NCBI GenBank assembly: GCA_023014485.1
Contig: JAJOZX010012099.1
Location: 1 to 64,000, forward strand
Reading direction: 5' to 3'
DNA length: 64,000 nucleotides
DNA from: Bathynomus jamesi
Lineage: Eukaryota; Arthropoda; Malacostraca; Isopoda; Cirolanidae
In this document: one piece after another, positions 32,996-43,882 of the stretch
Numbering within the stretch: the first letter of the stretch is position 1
How the letters are laid out: each line of letters opens with the position of its first letter
Position numbers and translations under genes: made by a program
The notes under the pieces: model-generated
The model's input: the letters and a program-made list of their open reading frames with translations, nothing else
What the model was told of the DNA's origin: nothing
Database searches by the model: none

Positions 32996-33432
32996 GAATG
33001 AACTCAGAATGGTCCCCTGAGTTTTTATGATACACACAGACCGTGGATGGAACAAGGAACTCTTTGGGATAATTAAATCCACTAGAGTCCGAATAAGTAA
33101 TGGTAAATGACAAATACCATAGTTTTTCTTTTTCATGATGCTAGCCTGATGTGGGCAACGGGTCACTCGCAAAGAGGTCCCATAAATACAGTATAGCTTC
33201 CCTCACCAGCTATCTGCAAAGCAGAGAGGATCCAGCTTTGGGACATGGATCTAGGGTTTAAAGCAGCCTATCCCTGCTACATTTAGAACCTCAATATAAG
33301 CAAAAGACTCGCTGTCTTCACGTCAGATTGAATATAGCAAAGAAAAAGGGGTAACTATTATATTTTAGCCAAAAACCAAAACTTAAACCTCAACTGGCAG
33401 AATTGAGCGTCCACATTCAAGGCACATAATAG
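32993..33432. repeat. LTR-like repeat, diverged single copy
   Basis: This is homologous over about 430 bp to the tandem units at 37591-38638. Shared blocks are CACAGACCGTG, ATGGTAAATGACAAATACCA, CAACGGGTC and TCCAGCTTTGGGAC. Downstream of CTCAATATAAGCAAAAGACT comes a spaced AATAT(A/G) site. It joins directly to the DD41D fragment at 33433. Together, a TATA-like box, a start-like region and a polyadenylation-like signal suggest a solo LTR, but I cannot find TG...CA termini with a target duplication. Confidence 0.55.
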
Positions 33433-33947
33433 TTACCCCTTTTTCGTGGTTCACACCGAGGATACATGCAACACCGTGTGCTTGCGCTTGGATTGTCCTC
33501 AAATTGCCGTAGGATTTCTTCTTCCATGTCAGGATGCGCACGTTTCTCTCCCAACCAGTGTCATACATGTTTGCATGGAATGTTCCGTTTCTCGCAGTTG
33601 CCGATGCAAATGCGCAAACGTTTTGGTGGTTTGGCACACGTCTGTTTGGGAAGCGCTGTTGGTACAACCTCACAGCAGCTGTTCCATTTCCATTGGCAGC
33701 CCATACACCATATGCATGTCAGCCATCTCAGCAGTCGTGAAGCGCTCCATGTTACGCGTACTATGTCCGATTTAAGAATGTCCGCGGCAAGCGCGAGTCT
33801 AGCCCACTTCACCTTTAGCCAATTGCAGCGGCGCCCTCTCGCGCCGAATGCTGACGTCAGCGGACATACACTTATAGACGAAAAGGGTTTGTCTTGGTGT
33901 TGCCTATCCCCCATTACAATTTGTACAGAAAGTTTTCAAACACCCTG
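33433..33947 (-). mobile_element. DD41D element 5 relative, 5' half only
   Basis: Read from 33947 leftward, this is nearly identical to the first ~510 bp of the element at 45869-47367. It has the end CAGGGTGTTTGAAAACTTTC, the long terminal repeat, and an N-terminal frame with RLYQQRFPNRRVPNHQNV. It stops at the codons for RILGVNHE, where LTR-like sequence starts. The catalytic region is absent. Confidence 0.88.
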
Positions 33948-33994
33948 TATATAAAAAATATATATATATAATAAATATAATATATATATATATA

Positions 33995-34196
33995 CAGCAA
34001 TACCTTGCACAGCATGGTTAATTGGATTGTCTATTTTTCGAATAAAAGTTGAAAGTTCGTGAATGAAATAGTACTGAAAAGAAATTAGAAAACAACAGGA
34101 AAATTGCGTGCTAAATTAAAAAAAATTGACAAAAATACAAAATGTGCTACATCAAAACCCGCACTATTCAAAACGGCGCTGTTCAAGGTATTACTG
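33995..34196. mobile_element. 202-bp TA-flanked MITE
   Basis: The ends are CAGCAATACCTTGCACA and, inverted, CAGTAATACCTTGAACA, flanked by TA inside (TA)n tracts. It has no coding capacity. The CAGTAATACC ends suggest a pogo/Tigger relative. Confidence 0.82.
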
Positions 34197-34342
<146 letters not shown>

Positions 34343-34573
34343 TGTTTCATACCTATAGGTAAAATAAAAATGAGCTTGGAGTTTTAATCCACACGTTTCT
34401 CCATATTCTAAAGAACAAGAAAACACGTTTGTGCAAGTTTGAACCAGATCGCGCTGCATTTAGAGGTCCCCAACTTTGACGACTTTTTGTCAGTTCATTT
34501 CTCGCCTGCCTGCAGTGAAGACGGTTTTCTTCGTCACTTGAGCGGTTCGTGTTGTATAGCCTATTGGACAACT

Positions 34574-37311
34574 ATGGAGGTAATTATATATGCTACTAAT
34601 TATCTCATTTTACTGTGGTATTGAAATTTATTATTATTTAATTTCTGTCATTTTACTGTGGTAGTGATATTTATTATTAATATTACATGAAATTAATTAG
34701 TCTGTTGCATATTGGACAACTAAGCTGGTAATTATTTATGATACTAATTAATGTAATTTTACTGCGGTATTGAAATTTATTTAATTAATGAATTGTCAAA
34801 GAGAACGTAGTGTACACGTATCAGTTTTATAAATAAAGAAAAGCAGTAACTGGGACTCGAACCAGTGTCATAGCCGTTTGGCGGCATCGCTCAAGTCGGC
34901 GTACACAGCACGCTATCCACTCCCTAGATGGTGTAGTGGATAGCGTGCTGTGTACGCCGACTTGAGCGATGCCGCCAAACGGCTATGACACTGGTTCGAG
35001 TCCCAGTTACTGCTTTTCTTTATTTAATTAATGAAATTAATTACGATGTGAAATTATTTCTGTGGAATTATTTAGTTTGTTTTCTTTTCCAGGTGTCTAC
35101 CAGAGCGAAAACAGAAGTGTTTCTTATTGGCCAGACGGATGCGAACATCACATCAAGTGGCCTTCCAACTCAGTTGCAAGTACTCAAAAAGTACTTTTAC
35201 CACCAAAAGGAGCAAAAATTTGGACGTACTAAATGCCTGAACCTGTGCCTGGATGCCTGTCTCATATTTTGGGAGAGAGCGAGAATCCCCATGATGCGTC
35301 GAGATTCGGCCTTGAGGAAGATGGAATCCCTTCTCAAGGAATACGACCGGCTTGTGAAGCACAAGTCACATAAAGCAGAGTCCTTCCGAGTGAAGGAGGC
35401 GATGTTCAAGGAGGCAATAGCGAAGGAGATCATGGACATTGCTCATTCACAGGCTAAGGAAATGATGAAGAATCAGGAGGACATCCACTTTCTCGACATG
35501 CAGCGTGAAGATCCAAATTCCTGCAGCATGGGCCCTGTTGACATGAAGCTTCACTATAAGGAGATTAGGAAAAGGAAGAGGCTGGACAAGATTAAGGAAC
35601 AACAGGAGAAGGCCAGGAAGGAACAAGGAGCTGCAGAAGATACGGGGGCTTTAGTGATTTCAACTTCGTCAGAGACTGACTCAGATGTCGTTGACCCAAC
35701 CGTGGAAGTTTTTCCATCCTCCTCCAAGGGAAATACCAAGAAGCGACGCAGGAATCTGATCTCACAGGATGTGACGACTACCTACGATCGGCTGAATATT
35801 TCGTACCGCGATTCAGCTATGTCGTACGCTGCAGCGGCTAAATCACTAGGTTTTGACTTGGATGAACTGTCCATTTCTGCCAGTACCATGTACCGCACAC
35901 GCAAGGCTCTCAGGAAGGTGGCTGCTGAAAGTTATCAATCCGACGAAGTTTGTCCTGGTCAGCCTCTTGTCTTGCATTGGGACGGTAAGCTCCTACCTGA
36001 CAATGAGCAATGGAAGGAGAGCGTTGACCGGATCGCCGTCCTCGTCTCTGGCGACGGCAAGGAGAAGTTGCTCGGCGTTCCTAAGGTGACGTCCGGAACC
36101 GGCGAGAAGATAGCGCGAGTTTGCTTGGATTTGGTCAAGGAACACAGGATGGAAGAGCGCGTGCGGGGACTGTCTTTCGACACGACAGCGTCGAACACCG
36201 GGATTCATATCGGGGCCTGCGTCCTGATTGAGAAAGGTCTTGGCAGAGAACTCATGTACTTCCCCTGTCGGCATCACATCTATGAAGTCATCCTCAGCTC
36301 CGTCTTCAAGCGTGCATACGGCCCTTCAAGTGGCCCCGATATACCCGTTTTCAAGAGGTTTCAGGCACAATGGAAGTTCATCGACCGGTTGGACGTGCGG
36401 CCGTACGATTTTGCTCAAGTCAATGACTCTATGAGGGAACTGAGGGAGAAGTCAGTCCTGCTGGTGAGAGGGATGGTGAGCACGTCGCATCAGCGCGATG
36501 ACTACAAGGAACTGCTACAGTTGGTTCTCATCTTCCTGGGAGAAGCAAAAGTGGTGGATTTCCCTCTCAGAGCCCCTGGCGCTTACCATCACGCTCGATG
36601 GATGGCGATAGCCATCTACTCCTTGAAAGTAATTCTACTGAAGAAGCAGTTCAAGATGTCGAGTCACGAGTTGGAAGCTCTGACAGCCGTAGGTCTCTTC
36701 GTGTCCCTCGTCTACATCCGAGGTTGGACTCGTGCTGCAACCTCAAGCAAGGCTGCCGCAGTTGATCTGGAATTTCTGCGTGACGCGGAAGCCTTTGCCA
36801 TGTCGGGATATTCGTGTGTTAACGCTGCGCAAGAAGCCATGTCTCGACACCTATGGTACATCTCTGAGACTCTTATTGCCATGGCGTTCTTCGACGCAGA
36901 TGTGGCAGATGAAGAAAAGGCTCAGATGGTCGTCAGTTTGGGTAAGCCCGCATCGAAAAAGGAACTCAAGCGACCCCAAGGAAGAACGTCAGGAATCTTG
37001 CCTCGAAACACCTGGCGGAGTTCGTGACAGGAAAGACGATGGCTTTCTTCCATGCATTCGACTTGGACACAGAATTCTTGAAAAAGCCAGTTGCCGAGTG
37101 GACTGAAGTAGAGGGCTTCAAGCAAGCAGCGGCAACTGTTAACAAAATCTCTGTCGTCAACGATCGGGCCGAAAGAGCCATCGCGCTCACCAAAGAGTTC
37201 AACTGTTCTCTGACGAAGAACGAAGAGCAGAAGCAGTATTTGCTCAAAACTGTGATGCAGCATAGGGCGAAATACCCGAATAAAACCAAGAAGGATTTCA
37301 TGGACAAATGA
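34574..37311 (+). pseudogene. Transposase of hAT-like copy D, one frameshift
   Basis: A possible first exon is ATGGAG at 34574-34579, followed by a GT donor. The main exon starts at 35093 after TTTTCTTTTCCAG, and the join is in phase. In order it has LPTQLQVLKKYFYHQKEQ, a charged coiled region (HSQAKEMMKNQEDIHF), a basic patch (TKKRRR), YAAAAKSLGFDLDELS, LVLHWDGKLLPD (D1), LSFDTTASNTGIHIGA (D2), YFPCRHHIYEV, STSHQRDDYKELL, AYHHARWMAIAIYSLKV and LWYISETLIAMAFFD. A one-base shift near 36970 moves the last ~110 codons (KTMAFFHAFDLDTEFLKK to FMDK, stop at 37309-37311) to another frame. Otherwise it is open for about 740 codons. D1, D2 and a Glu in ISET are candidate catalytic residues by analogy with hAT; not proven. 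Confidence 0.85.
34831..35025. repeat. Perfect palindrome of two tRNA-like units
   Basis: Arms 34831-34921 and 34935-35025 are exact reverse complements over 91 bp, with a 13-base loop. Each arm carries a tRNA-like unit with an exact pol III B box (GGTTCGAGTCC, 34993-35003 on the plus strand). An A-box-like TGGTGTAGTGG (34929-34939) spans loop and arm. The supposed acceptor halves do not pair, so these are tRNA-derived modules, not tRNA genes. The palindrome lies inside the intron of the copy D transposase. RNA from either strand would fold into a long hairpin. Confidence 0.93.
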
Positions 37312-37590
37312 TTCGCAAGAAGTGGTTATGTTTTTTGTATCTTTGTGAAAATGTGTAGTGAAATGGTACTCGTTTGTTGAATAAAAATTCATTGACAGAT
37401 TTTTGTTTAATTTTTTCCGTTTATGATCTGCCAGAGCATCAAACTGGGGACCCGTAAACTTTAAACTATTGAATTAATACTTCGGTTTATCAGTCTCCTC
37501 AGCAAATGGAACAAGGGGATCCATGTGGATTAAAATTTTTCCAAACTTTTAATTTATGAAACACCCTAATTATATATATATATATATATG

Positions 37591-38638
37591 GTTCCCTGAG
37601 AACATTATATGTTAAACACAGACCGTGCATGGAACAAGGAACTCTTCTGGGAAAATTAAATCCACTATAGTCCGAATAAGTAATGGTAAATGACAAATAC
37701 CATAGTTTTTTTCCTTTTTCATGATTTTAGCCCGACGTGGGCAACGGGTCTCTCGCAAAGAGATCCCATAAATATAGCTTCCCTCACCAGCTATCTGCAA
37801 AGCAGACAGGATCCAGCTTTGGGACGTGGATCTAGGGTTTAAAGCAAGCCTAGATCCCTACACTCAGAACCTCTATATAAGTAAAAGACTCGTTGCATTC
37901 ACGTCGTGTTGAATAAATCAAAGAAAAAGGGGGTAACTATTGTATTTTTAGCCAAAAAAAACCAAAACTTAAACCTCAACCGGGACATTGAGCGTCCACT
38001 TTTCAAGGCACGAAACACGTCCGTTTAGTATACACAAACTCAGAATGGTTCCCTGAGAACATTATATGTTAAACACAGACCGTGCATGGAACAAGGAACT
38101 CTTCTGGGAAAATTAAATCCACTATAGTCCGAATAAGTAATGGTAAATGACAAATACCATAGTTTTTTTCCTTTTTCATGATTTTAGCCCGACGTGGGCA
38201 ACGGGTCTCTCGCAAAGAGATCCCATAAATATAGCTTCCCTCACCAGCTATCTGCAAAGCAGACAGGATCCAGCTTTGGGACGTGGATCTAGGGTTTAAA
38301 GCAAGCCTAGATCCCTACACTCAGAACCTCTATATAAGTAAAAGACTCGTTGCATTCACGTCGTGTTGAATAAATCAAAGAAAAAGGGGGTAACTATTGT
38401 ATTTTTAGCCAAAAAAAAACCAAAACTTAAACCTCAACCGGGACATTGAGCGTCCACTTTTCAAGGCACGAAACACGTCCGTTTAGTATACACAAACTCA
38501 GAATGGTTCCCTGAGAACATTATATGTTAAACACAGACCGTGCATGGAACAAGGAACTCTTCTGGGAAAATTAAATCCACTATAGTCCGAATAAGTAATG
38601 GTAAATGACAAATACCATAGTTTTTTCCTTTTTCATGA
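37591..38638. repeat. LTR-like 457-bp tandem repeat
   Basis: Two complete units (37591-38047 and 38048-38505, 457 and 458 bp) are almost identical and differ in an A run. A third is truncated at 38638. Each unit has CTCTATATAAGTAAAAGACT (TATA-like), followed about 30 bp later by GAATAAAT (polyadenylation-like), the layout of an LTR R region. The 62-codon open frame in each is incidental. A diverged copy is at 32993-33432. No gag or pol is linked. This could be a tandem of solo LTRs or an unrelated satellite-like unit. Confidence 0.8.
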
Positions 38639-38780
38639 CCCGTTGCCCACGTCGGCTAAAATCATGAAAAAGGAAAAAAACTATGGTATTTGTCATTTAC
38701 CATTACTTATTCGGACTATAGTGGATTTAATTTTCCCAGAAGAGTTCCTTGTTCCTTGCACGGTCTGTGTTTAACATATA
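38639..38780. repeat. Inverted partial unit of the LTR-like repeat
   Basis: About 140 bp is the reverse complement of unit bases from CAACGGG back to TGTTAAACACAGACC. It faces the truncated third unit, giving hairpin arms of about 110 bp around a spacer of about 25 bases. Confidence 0.88.
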
Positions 38781-38805
38781 TATATATATATATATTTTTT
38801 TTTAA

Positions 38806-39062
38806 GTTCGGGAAGAACCGATTCGCCTCTATTTAAAAGGGCATATCTCGGCGGAAAAACAAAGAAAAAGTGAGAGGAAAGACAGAGGAAAAAGAAAGGG
38901 TGGAGGGGACAGTCGAAGTGGAAAAAGACCAAGGACTGCAGGGTCGAGCCCCATCATCCTTGGGTGCTAGGGCCGGGAGGGCGCACGTGAAACCTCCAGG
39001 AACAAGCACGTACAAACGAGCACAAAGAGCACTCAAGAGCACGAGCTTAGAACCCCCTTGTG

Positions 39063-39066
<4 letters not shown>
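38806..39066 (-). repeat. Retroposon-like repeat, full copy
   Basis: This is a near-identical copy of the family at 16583 and 47828, from GTTCGGGAAGAACCGATTCG to CCCCCTTGTGGGGATATATA. The T run at 38793-38803 is the complement of the A tail. (TA)n lies on both sides. Confidence 0.88.
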
Positions 39067-39103
<37 letters not shown>

Positions 39104-39106
<3 letters not shown>

Positions 39107-39942
39107 AAAAATGAACAATGAATAATCAATATTCATTTTTACCTAAGAACCAAAATCGCTTAACGCGAGTTTGGATAATAATTTACTTGTGGCTTCCTAT
39201 TTTTGTTCGTGTCACAACCCTACGATCTACCATACCTATGGTTTAGTCGTATCCATTTTTATTTGTTACAGAAGTTATAATTAATTATGATTGTCTTGCA
39301 TCTCACCCTCGACCCTAGATTATATATACACATTGCATATAAGAGGATTGGAACCCGTAGTTGTGCTTCTAGTCCTTGATACCCACTCTGTCTTTAATTC
39401 GTTTCTTTTAGGTCCTCCCTAATAATGACTTATACTGTACGTATGACATAATGTGAATAACTATGATGTCATAAAGTAACAATTCTCTTCACGTTTTCCA
39501 TACCTTGAACACTGAATCACGTGTTTAGTATTTGGACATCATCTGTATTGAATGTATGGTAAATTCTTTAATAATAATAAAAAGAAAAAAAAAAAAAAAA
39601 CTTCATTCTCTATACATCATTATTTATGTTGTTTCCTACCTATTGTCTACTGATACCTATCAACCTATCAGTCCATATTTTACGCGTCTATATTACGCAC
39701 ACCACCTATTGTATTACGTACATGTGCGTTCACCCCTCACAAGACATTCATTAGGCTTACAGTAGTTGAGTGGTCGAATTCGCGAATCACAGCAGAATTG
39801 AACGTTTCTAAGATAAACAACATCTTTCGCTCTGATCCAAATTCATAACATATTATAATGTAATATAACATATTATGTTGTATATAAATTATCTTGTCAT
39901 GTCTCATGTACTTGTGTTGTACTAATAACCTATATAATACCC
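39104..39942. other. No gene recognised
   Basis: A/T-rich spacer with an A run near 39582. No frame has a recognisable motif. Confidence 0.4.
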
Positions 39943-40092
39943 TATATAATCTGACCATATAATCTGACCATATAATCTGACCATATAATCTGACCATATA
40001 ATCTGACCATATAATCTGACCATATAATCTGACCATATAATCTGACCATATAATCTGACCATAATCTGACCATATAATCTAACCATATAATA
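39943..40092. repeat. 13-bp minisatellite
   Basis: About eleven head-to-tail copies of CATATAATCTGAC, nearly perfect, with one 2-bp deletion and one substitution toward the right edge. The frames open through it are a by-product. Confidence 0.95.
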
Positions 40093-40957
40093 TATATTAT
40101 ATAAAAACTGTAAGAATGGTAACGACGTAATGTACTTTAATGAAACTATAATTGAATGTAATGGCTTTATATATAATGTAAGAATGTACTTTAATAGAAC
40201 TGTAAGGGACAATCATAAGCGAATGGGAAGTAATCCATAATCGCAATCATAATTGTAATAAACCCAAATGAAAATGTACTCAGTCGTGTACTTCAATTGT
40301 ACTTATGTACTACTATGAAATGATATCGCCTTCAGAAATGAAGATTCGGCAAAAAAAAAAAAGATGTTTTTATTTTATTTATTTTTTTAAAATTTTTATT
40401 TGGAAACTTTCAAACACCTGGTCGAGTTTAAAAGGGGGGAACTTAACCTCCAACTGTCATCCCCACATTCAGGCATATATTATACATGTATTTGTAAAAT
40501 GAAGGACACTTCATTACGGCTCTCTGCTTTGGTCACTGCTAAGAGACTCCCCTTGTTAGCAGCCTCGCTGCGGGGAGGGGCAGAGGCCCCTTGCCTCCTT
40601 AATATTTTTAGATTCCGGCCTGAGCTATGGTCGAAAGAGGTCGAACCTCTACCCCTGTAAATTCAGAGCAGTACATGTATATTTTTAAGAGTAAATCACA
40701 GCAAGCGAAACTTTTTATTTTCCCCCTCGAGTTGGGCTATCTTCAGAGGAATTTAGTCAGTAAAGTAGAAGTATCAGAGTATTATTGAAGAAACATTAAC
40801 AGAGTGTCGGACCCCATAAAGCGAGAGAAAAGAATTAGAAAGTTATAGAAGAAAAGTATATAGAAGAAATATCCGTTGCTTGCCTCCGTAACTAGAACCC
40901 CCGTCGATCCGAACCAACCCAGGGCCATAGACAGAGGGGTTAACATATATATATATA
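40093..40957. other. No gene recognised
   Basis: Mixed DNA with a short G/C-richer stretch at 40560-40660 (GCTGCGGGGAGGGGCAGAGG). I find no coding motif or terminal repeat. Confidence 0.4.
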
Positions 40958-41460
40958 CAGGGTGTCCGAGAATTATCTGTACAATTTTTGGCTGTTATTA
41001 AAAGTCAACCATGAAGTGTAGAAATTCCAGTGTTGTCCCATTTTACAGAGAATCTCATTAAGTTTTTTCTGATACCAAGTTTTGACAAGTTTTTTAGAGA
41101 TTCCAGTGTGTCCTAACATTATCTGTACAATTTCATCTTTTAATAAAATTCTTGATAACACATGTAAAATTCTTAAACAAGATTATTTAGAATCTGTATT
41201 TTCAAAAGTTTCTTTTATTAAAGTAACGTTGTTACAAACATTCGATGTGTGCACCACTAGTGATTCGCAAAACATCCAATCGATACTCCAAATGTTGCCA
41301 TGTATGCTGCAGCATATCCACATCAATTCGCTCAATAGCAGCTGTGATTCTTGCTTTTAAATCATCAATGTCTGTCACCCGTGTACATTTCTAAAAAACT
41401 TGTCAAAACGTGGTATCAGAAAAAACTTAGAGATTCTGTGTAAAATGGGGCAACACACAT
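40958..41460 (-). mobile_element. DD41D-type relic with nested ends
   Basis: The left end CAGGGTGTCCGAGAATTATC is flanked by TA. A second similar end, CAGTGTGTCCTAACATTATC, starts at about 41103. Bases 41047-41100 are repeated in inverted orientation at about 41390-41450 (CAAGTTTTTTAGA against TCTAAAAAACTTG). Between them, on the minus strand at 41225-41390, a transposase C-terminus is visible: LKARITAAIERIDVDMLQ and RLDVLRITSGAHIE, then a stop. The GxHIE ending is the C-terminal signature of the DD41D-type elements here. Confidence 0.7.
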
Positions 41461-41701
41461 TAAAAATAATTAATTACACTGGCCAACAAAATGAAACTTT
41501 TTTTTCTCATCACAAACATGACCACACTTTTCTTAATGCATCTTTCGCGCTGATTCCGAATCTGGTTTTATTTTTTTTCTACCACGTATAGTTATATAGA
41601 TACACTGGTTTTGATATTTTTAAGTTTTTGATATTGCTATAAGAAAATTTATGGATGAAGAGATCACACTTAGGAATGCTAAACAACAGATACATCATAT
41701 A

Positions 41702-42131
41702 CAGTCAACCCTCATTATAACGGACTAATAGGGGGGAAAAGGTGTGCGTTATAGCCGATTGTTCGATATAACCGACGGTACTGGTAACCTACGGTATACG
41801 TATACGATACGGTAATGGAGATACTATATACAGTACTGTGCACTGTCTGCTGAACACGATACATGATACAGAAAATAATGAAATATAATAAAAATATCAA
41901 AGTTAGCTTGTCCTTGGCCTTACGAATGTCGGAAACAGTTTGCTTTTTCACGCCATACTCCGCGCACACCTTGGCCACCGAAGCACCCACCTCTAACTTC
42001 TTGATTAATTCCAGCTTCTGGGTCACTGACAGGGTCACACACTACTACTTTTCCTGGTTATCGTCGCCAGTGGTGTGTCTGGTTTATCCGATATCCGCTC
42101 TAACGGGGTCCGTTATAGCGAGGGTTGACTG
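41702..42131 (-). mobile_element. pogo/Tigger derivative keeping the HTH
   Basis: The ends read CAGTCAACCCTCATTATAAC and, inverted, CAGTCAACCCTCGCTATAAC, flanked by TA. The inner GGACTAATAGGGGGG is shared with the MITE at 6923-7262. On the minus strand, 41906-42038 encodes TLSVTQKLELIKKLEVGASV and KVCAEYGVKKQTVSDIRKAK, the CENP-B/psq-type helix-turn-helix. The DDE domain is deleted. It is nested at the 3' side of the CACTGG-ended transposon. Confidence 0.9.
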
Positions 42132-42178
42132 TACCTTATTCAATGTACTTATAAATAAAGAATATATATATTATTTTA

Positions 42179-43882
42179 TTAAAAGCGCTGTGAGTGTGAT
42201 TTCCTTTTGTAAATTTGGCCTGGATTGTCACGATACAGCATCCAACAATGGTCCGCCATCATGCTTTCATTCCAATATCCTTGGTAGCGCTTCTCCATCA
42301 TCTGAATATCTTGATGGAAGCGCTCTCCTTGCTCGTCACTCACTGCACCAAGGTTTTCAGGAAAGAAATCTAAGTGGGAATGCAGGAAGTGAATTTTTAA
42401 CGACATTTGACACTCCATTTCTTTGAAGGCATCAAGGAGGTTCTTGACTCCATCCTTATATGCAGGTGACTTGTTGCTTCCAAGAAAGTTTTCACATATC
42501 CATTTGAATGCCAGCCAAGCCTTCAATTCCAGCGGACTTAGGACTTTTTCAAATTCAGTGTCATTCAAAACCTCCCTTATTTGTGGCCCAACAAAAATTC
42601 CTTCCTTCAATTTTGCTGCAGTAACCTTCGGAAATTTCCTTGAAAGGTATTGGAACCCTTCAGAATTGACTTTACCCATTGCTTTAACAAAATTCTTCAT
42701 TAAACCAAGTTTAATATGAAGAGGTGGCAGATAGATCTTTTGGGGATCCACTAAAGGGACAGACTGGACATTGCTTATCCCTGGGACATATGTATACCTA
42801 AGTGGCCAGTCACTTTTGGTGTAATGTTCTATAGTGGCGCAACTGTCCCACAGGCAAAGGAAACAACAAAATTTTGTGAATCCTGACTGCATACCCATAA
42901 GCATTCCTATAACTTTTAGATCTCCACAAACATTCCATTGATGACTGTCATATTTGATTGCCTTAAGTAGTATATCCATATTGTCATATGTCTCTTTTAG
43001 ATGGACGGAATGGGCAATGGGGATGGATGGCATTATATTACCATTATGCAAAAGAACTGCTTTCAGGCTTCTCTGCGACGAATCAATAAAGAGGCGCCAC
43101 TCAGATGCCACATACATCTGAGATATGGCTGTAAATAGTCCATTGATGTCATGGCAATAACAGAGAGGACCGTCTACTGAAAAGAATGCTGTTAATTCAA
43201 AATTCCACTTTTGGTAGTAACTAATATGAACATTGTTCTCAAGTAAATTGTTCTCCTTTAGTCTTGAGGCGAGAAGCTCTGATTTCTCTTTAGACAGCGA
43301 TAAGTCTCTAACAAGATCATTCAACTGTCCTTGGGTTAACTTTTTAGGCTCTAAATGTCTACCTTCAAAAGTGTACTCTGGTTCTGTAGATGGTCCGGAA
43401 ACGCCAGTTGCACCTTCATCACTTTCCATGTCATCTATGATAGAATCTAGCCTATCACTTGGGGGAATTGGAATGGGCAATGTTTCATCATGTTTTACTG
43501 GTCTACGTGCTGAATCCAAGTTTGGATATACAATCTGGTGTTTGTTCTTGGCAGAAAACCCCATTAAGTTCACACTACAAAAATAACAGTCTTCATGATG
43601 ATCTCTCGGCTCCCTCCATATCATGGGTATGGCAAATGGCATTGAAGCTTTCTTTTTGTTAAGCCAATCATGTAATCCATTTGAACAGCCAGAACAGATT
43701 TGATGTGGCGCCCATGGTTTATCTTGGTCACCTAGATGGCAACCAAAGTATAGCTTGTATATTTTCTTAATGTCGGTTGTAATACTTCGTCGCTGTGTTT
43801 TAGTTGTCACCTGGCCGCATACGAAACAGAACTTGTCGGTGTCATTCTTACATTGTCGAGGCATGTTGACTGACCTGAGCAA
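42179..43882 (-). CDS. Transposase-like protein, 567 residues, intact
   Basis: This is the only long uninterrupted transposon gene in the window. I take ATG at 43882; the Met at residue 7 is an alternative start. The N-terminus has paired cysteines (FCFVCG at 18-23, ICSGC at 62-66, CYFC at 99-102), which suggests a zinc-binding module of ZAD- or THAP-like size. Its identity is unproven. Downstream are LFIDSSQRSLKAVLLHNGN, WNVCGDLKVIGMLMGMQSG, FCCFLCLWDS, YLPPLHIKLGLMKNFVKAMG and, at about 515-525, SDEQGERFHQD. I propose the Asp of FIDS, the Asp of CGDLK and an acidic residue in SDEQGE as catalytic; this is inference. Similar hypothetical proteins are, to my memory, widespread in invertebrates. 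The element's 5' side up to 44276 would hold the promoter. Confidence 0.8.
   Translation of the reverse strand: MLRSVNMPRQCKNDTDKFCFVCGQVTTKTQRRSITTDIKKIYKLYFGCHLGDQDKPWAPHQICSGCSNGLHDWLNKKKASMPFAIPMIWREPRDHHEDCYFCSVNLMGFSAKNKHQIVYPNLDSARRPVKHDETLPIPIPPSDRLDSIIDDMESDEGATGVSGPSTEPEYTFEGRHLEPKKLTQGQLNDLVRDLSLSKEKSELLASRLKENNLLENNVHISYYQKWNFELTAFFSVDGPLCYCHDINGLFTAISQMYVASEWRLFIDSSQRSLKAVLLHNGNIMPSIPIAHSVHLKETYDNMDILLKAIKYDSHQWNVCGDLKVIGMLMGMQSGFTKFCCFLCLWDSCATIEHYTKSDWPLRYTYVPGISNVQSVPLVDPQKIYLPPLHIKLGLMKNFVKAMGKVNSEGFQYLSRKFPKVTAAKLKEGIFVGPQIREVLNDTEFEKVLSPLELKAWLAFKWICENFLGSNKSPAYKDGVKNLLDAFKEMECQMSLKIHFLHSHLDFFPENLGAVSDEQGERFHQDIQMMEKRYQGYWNESMMADHCWMLYRDNPGQIYKRKSHSQRF

Noticed and set aside
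33446..33954. Plus-strand frames of 109 and 162 codons
   Set aside because: They are the complement of the DD41D N-terminal gene (read on the minus strand) plus its long terminal repeat.
34922..35018. A functional tRNA gene in the palindrome
   Set aside because: The A and B boxes are present, but the first seven bases do not pair with the last ones and no anticodon arm of normal size forms. More likely a tRNA-derived repeat.
37499..38257. Identical 62-residue frames in each 457-bp unit as a conserved peptide
   Set aside because: Identity follows from the recent tandem duplication. The diverged copy at 32993 does not keep the frame.
39943..40092. CRISPR-like array
   Set aside because: The 13-bp units are contiguous with no spacers, and the DNA is from an animal.
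40305..40660. Small protein frames near the G/C-richer stretch at 40.5 kb
   Set aside because: Short, overlapping, with no recognisable domain and no splice or expression evidence.
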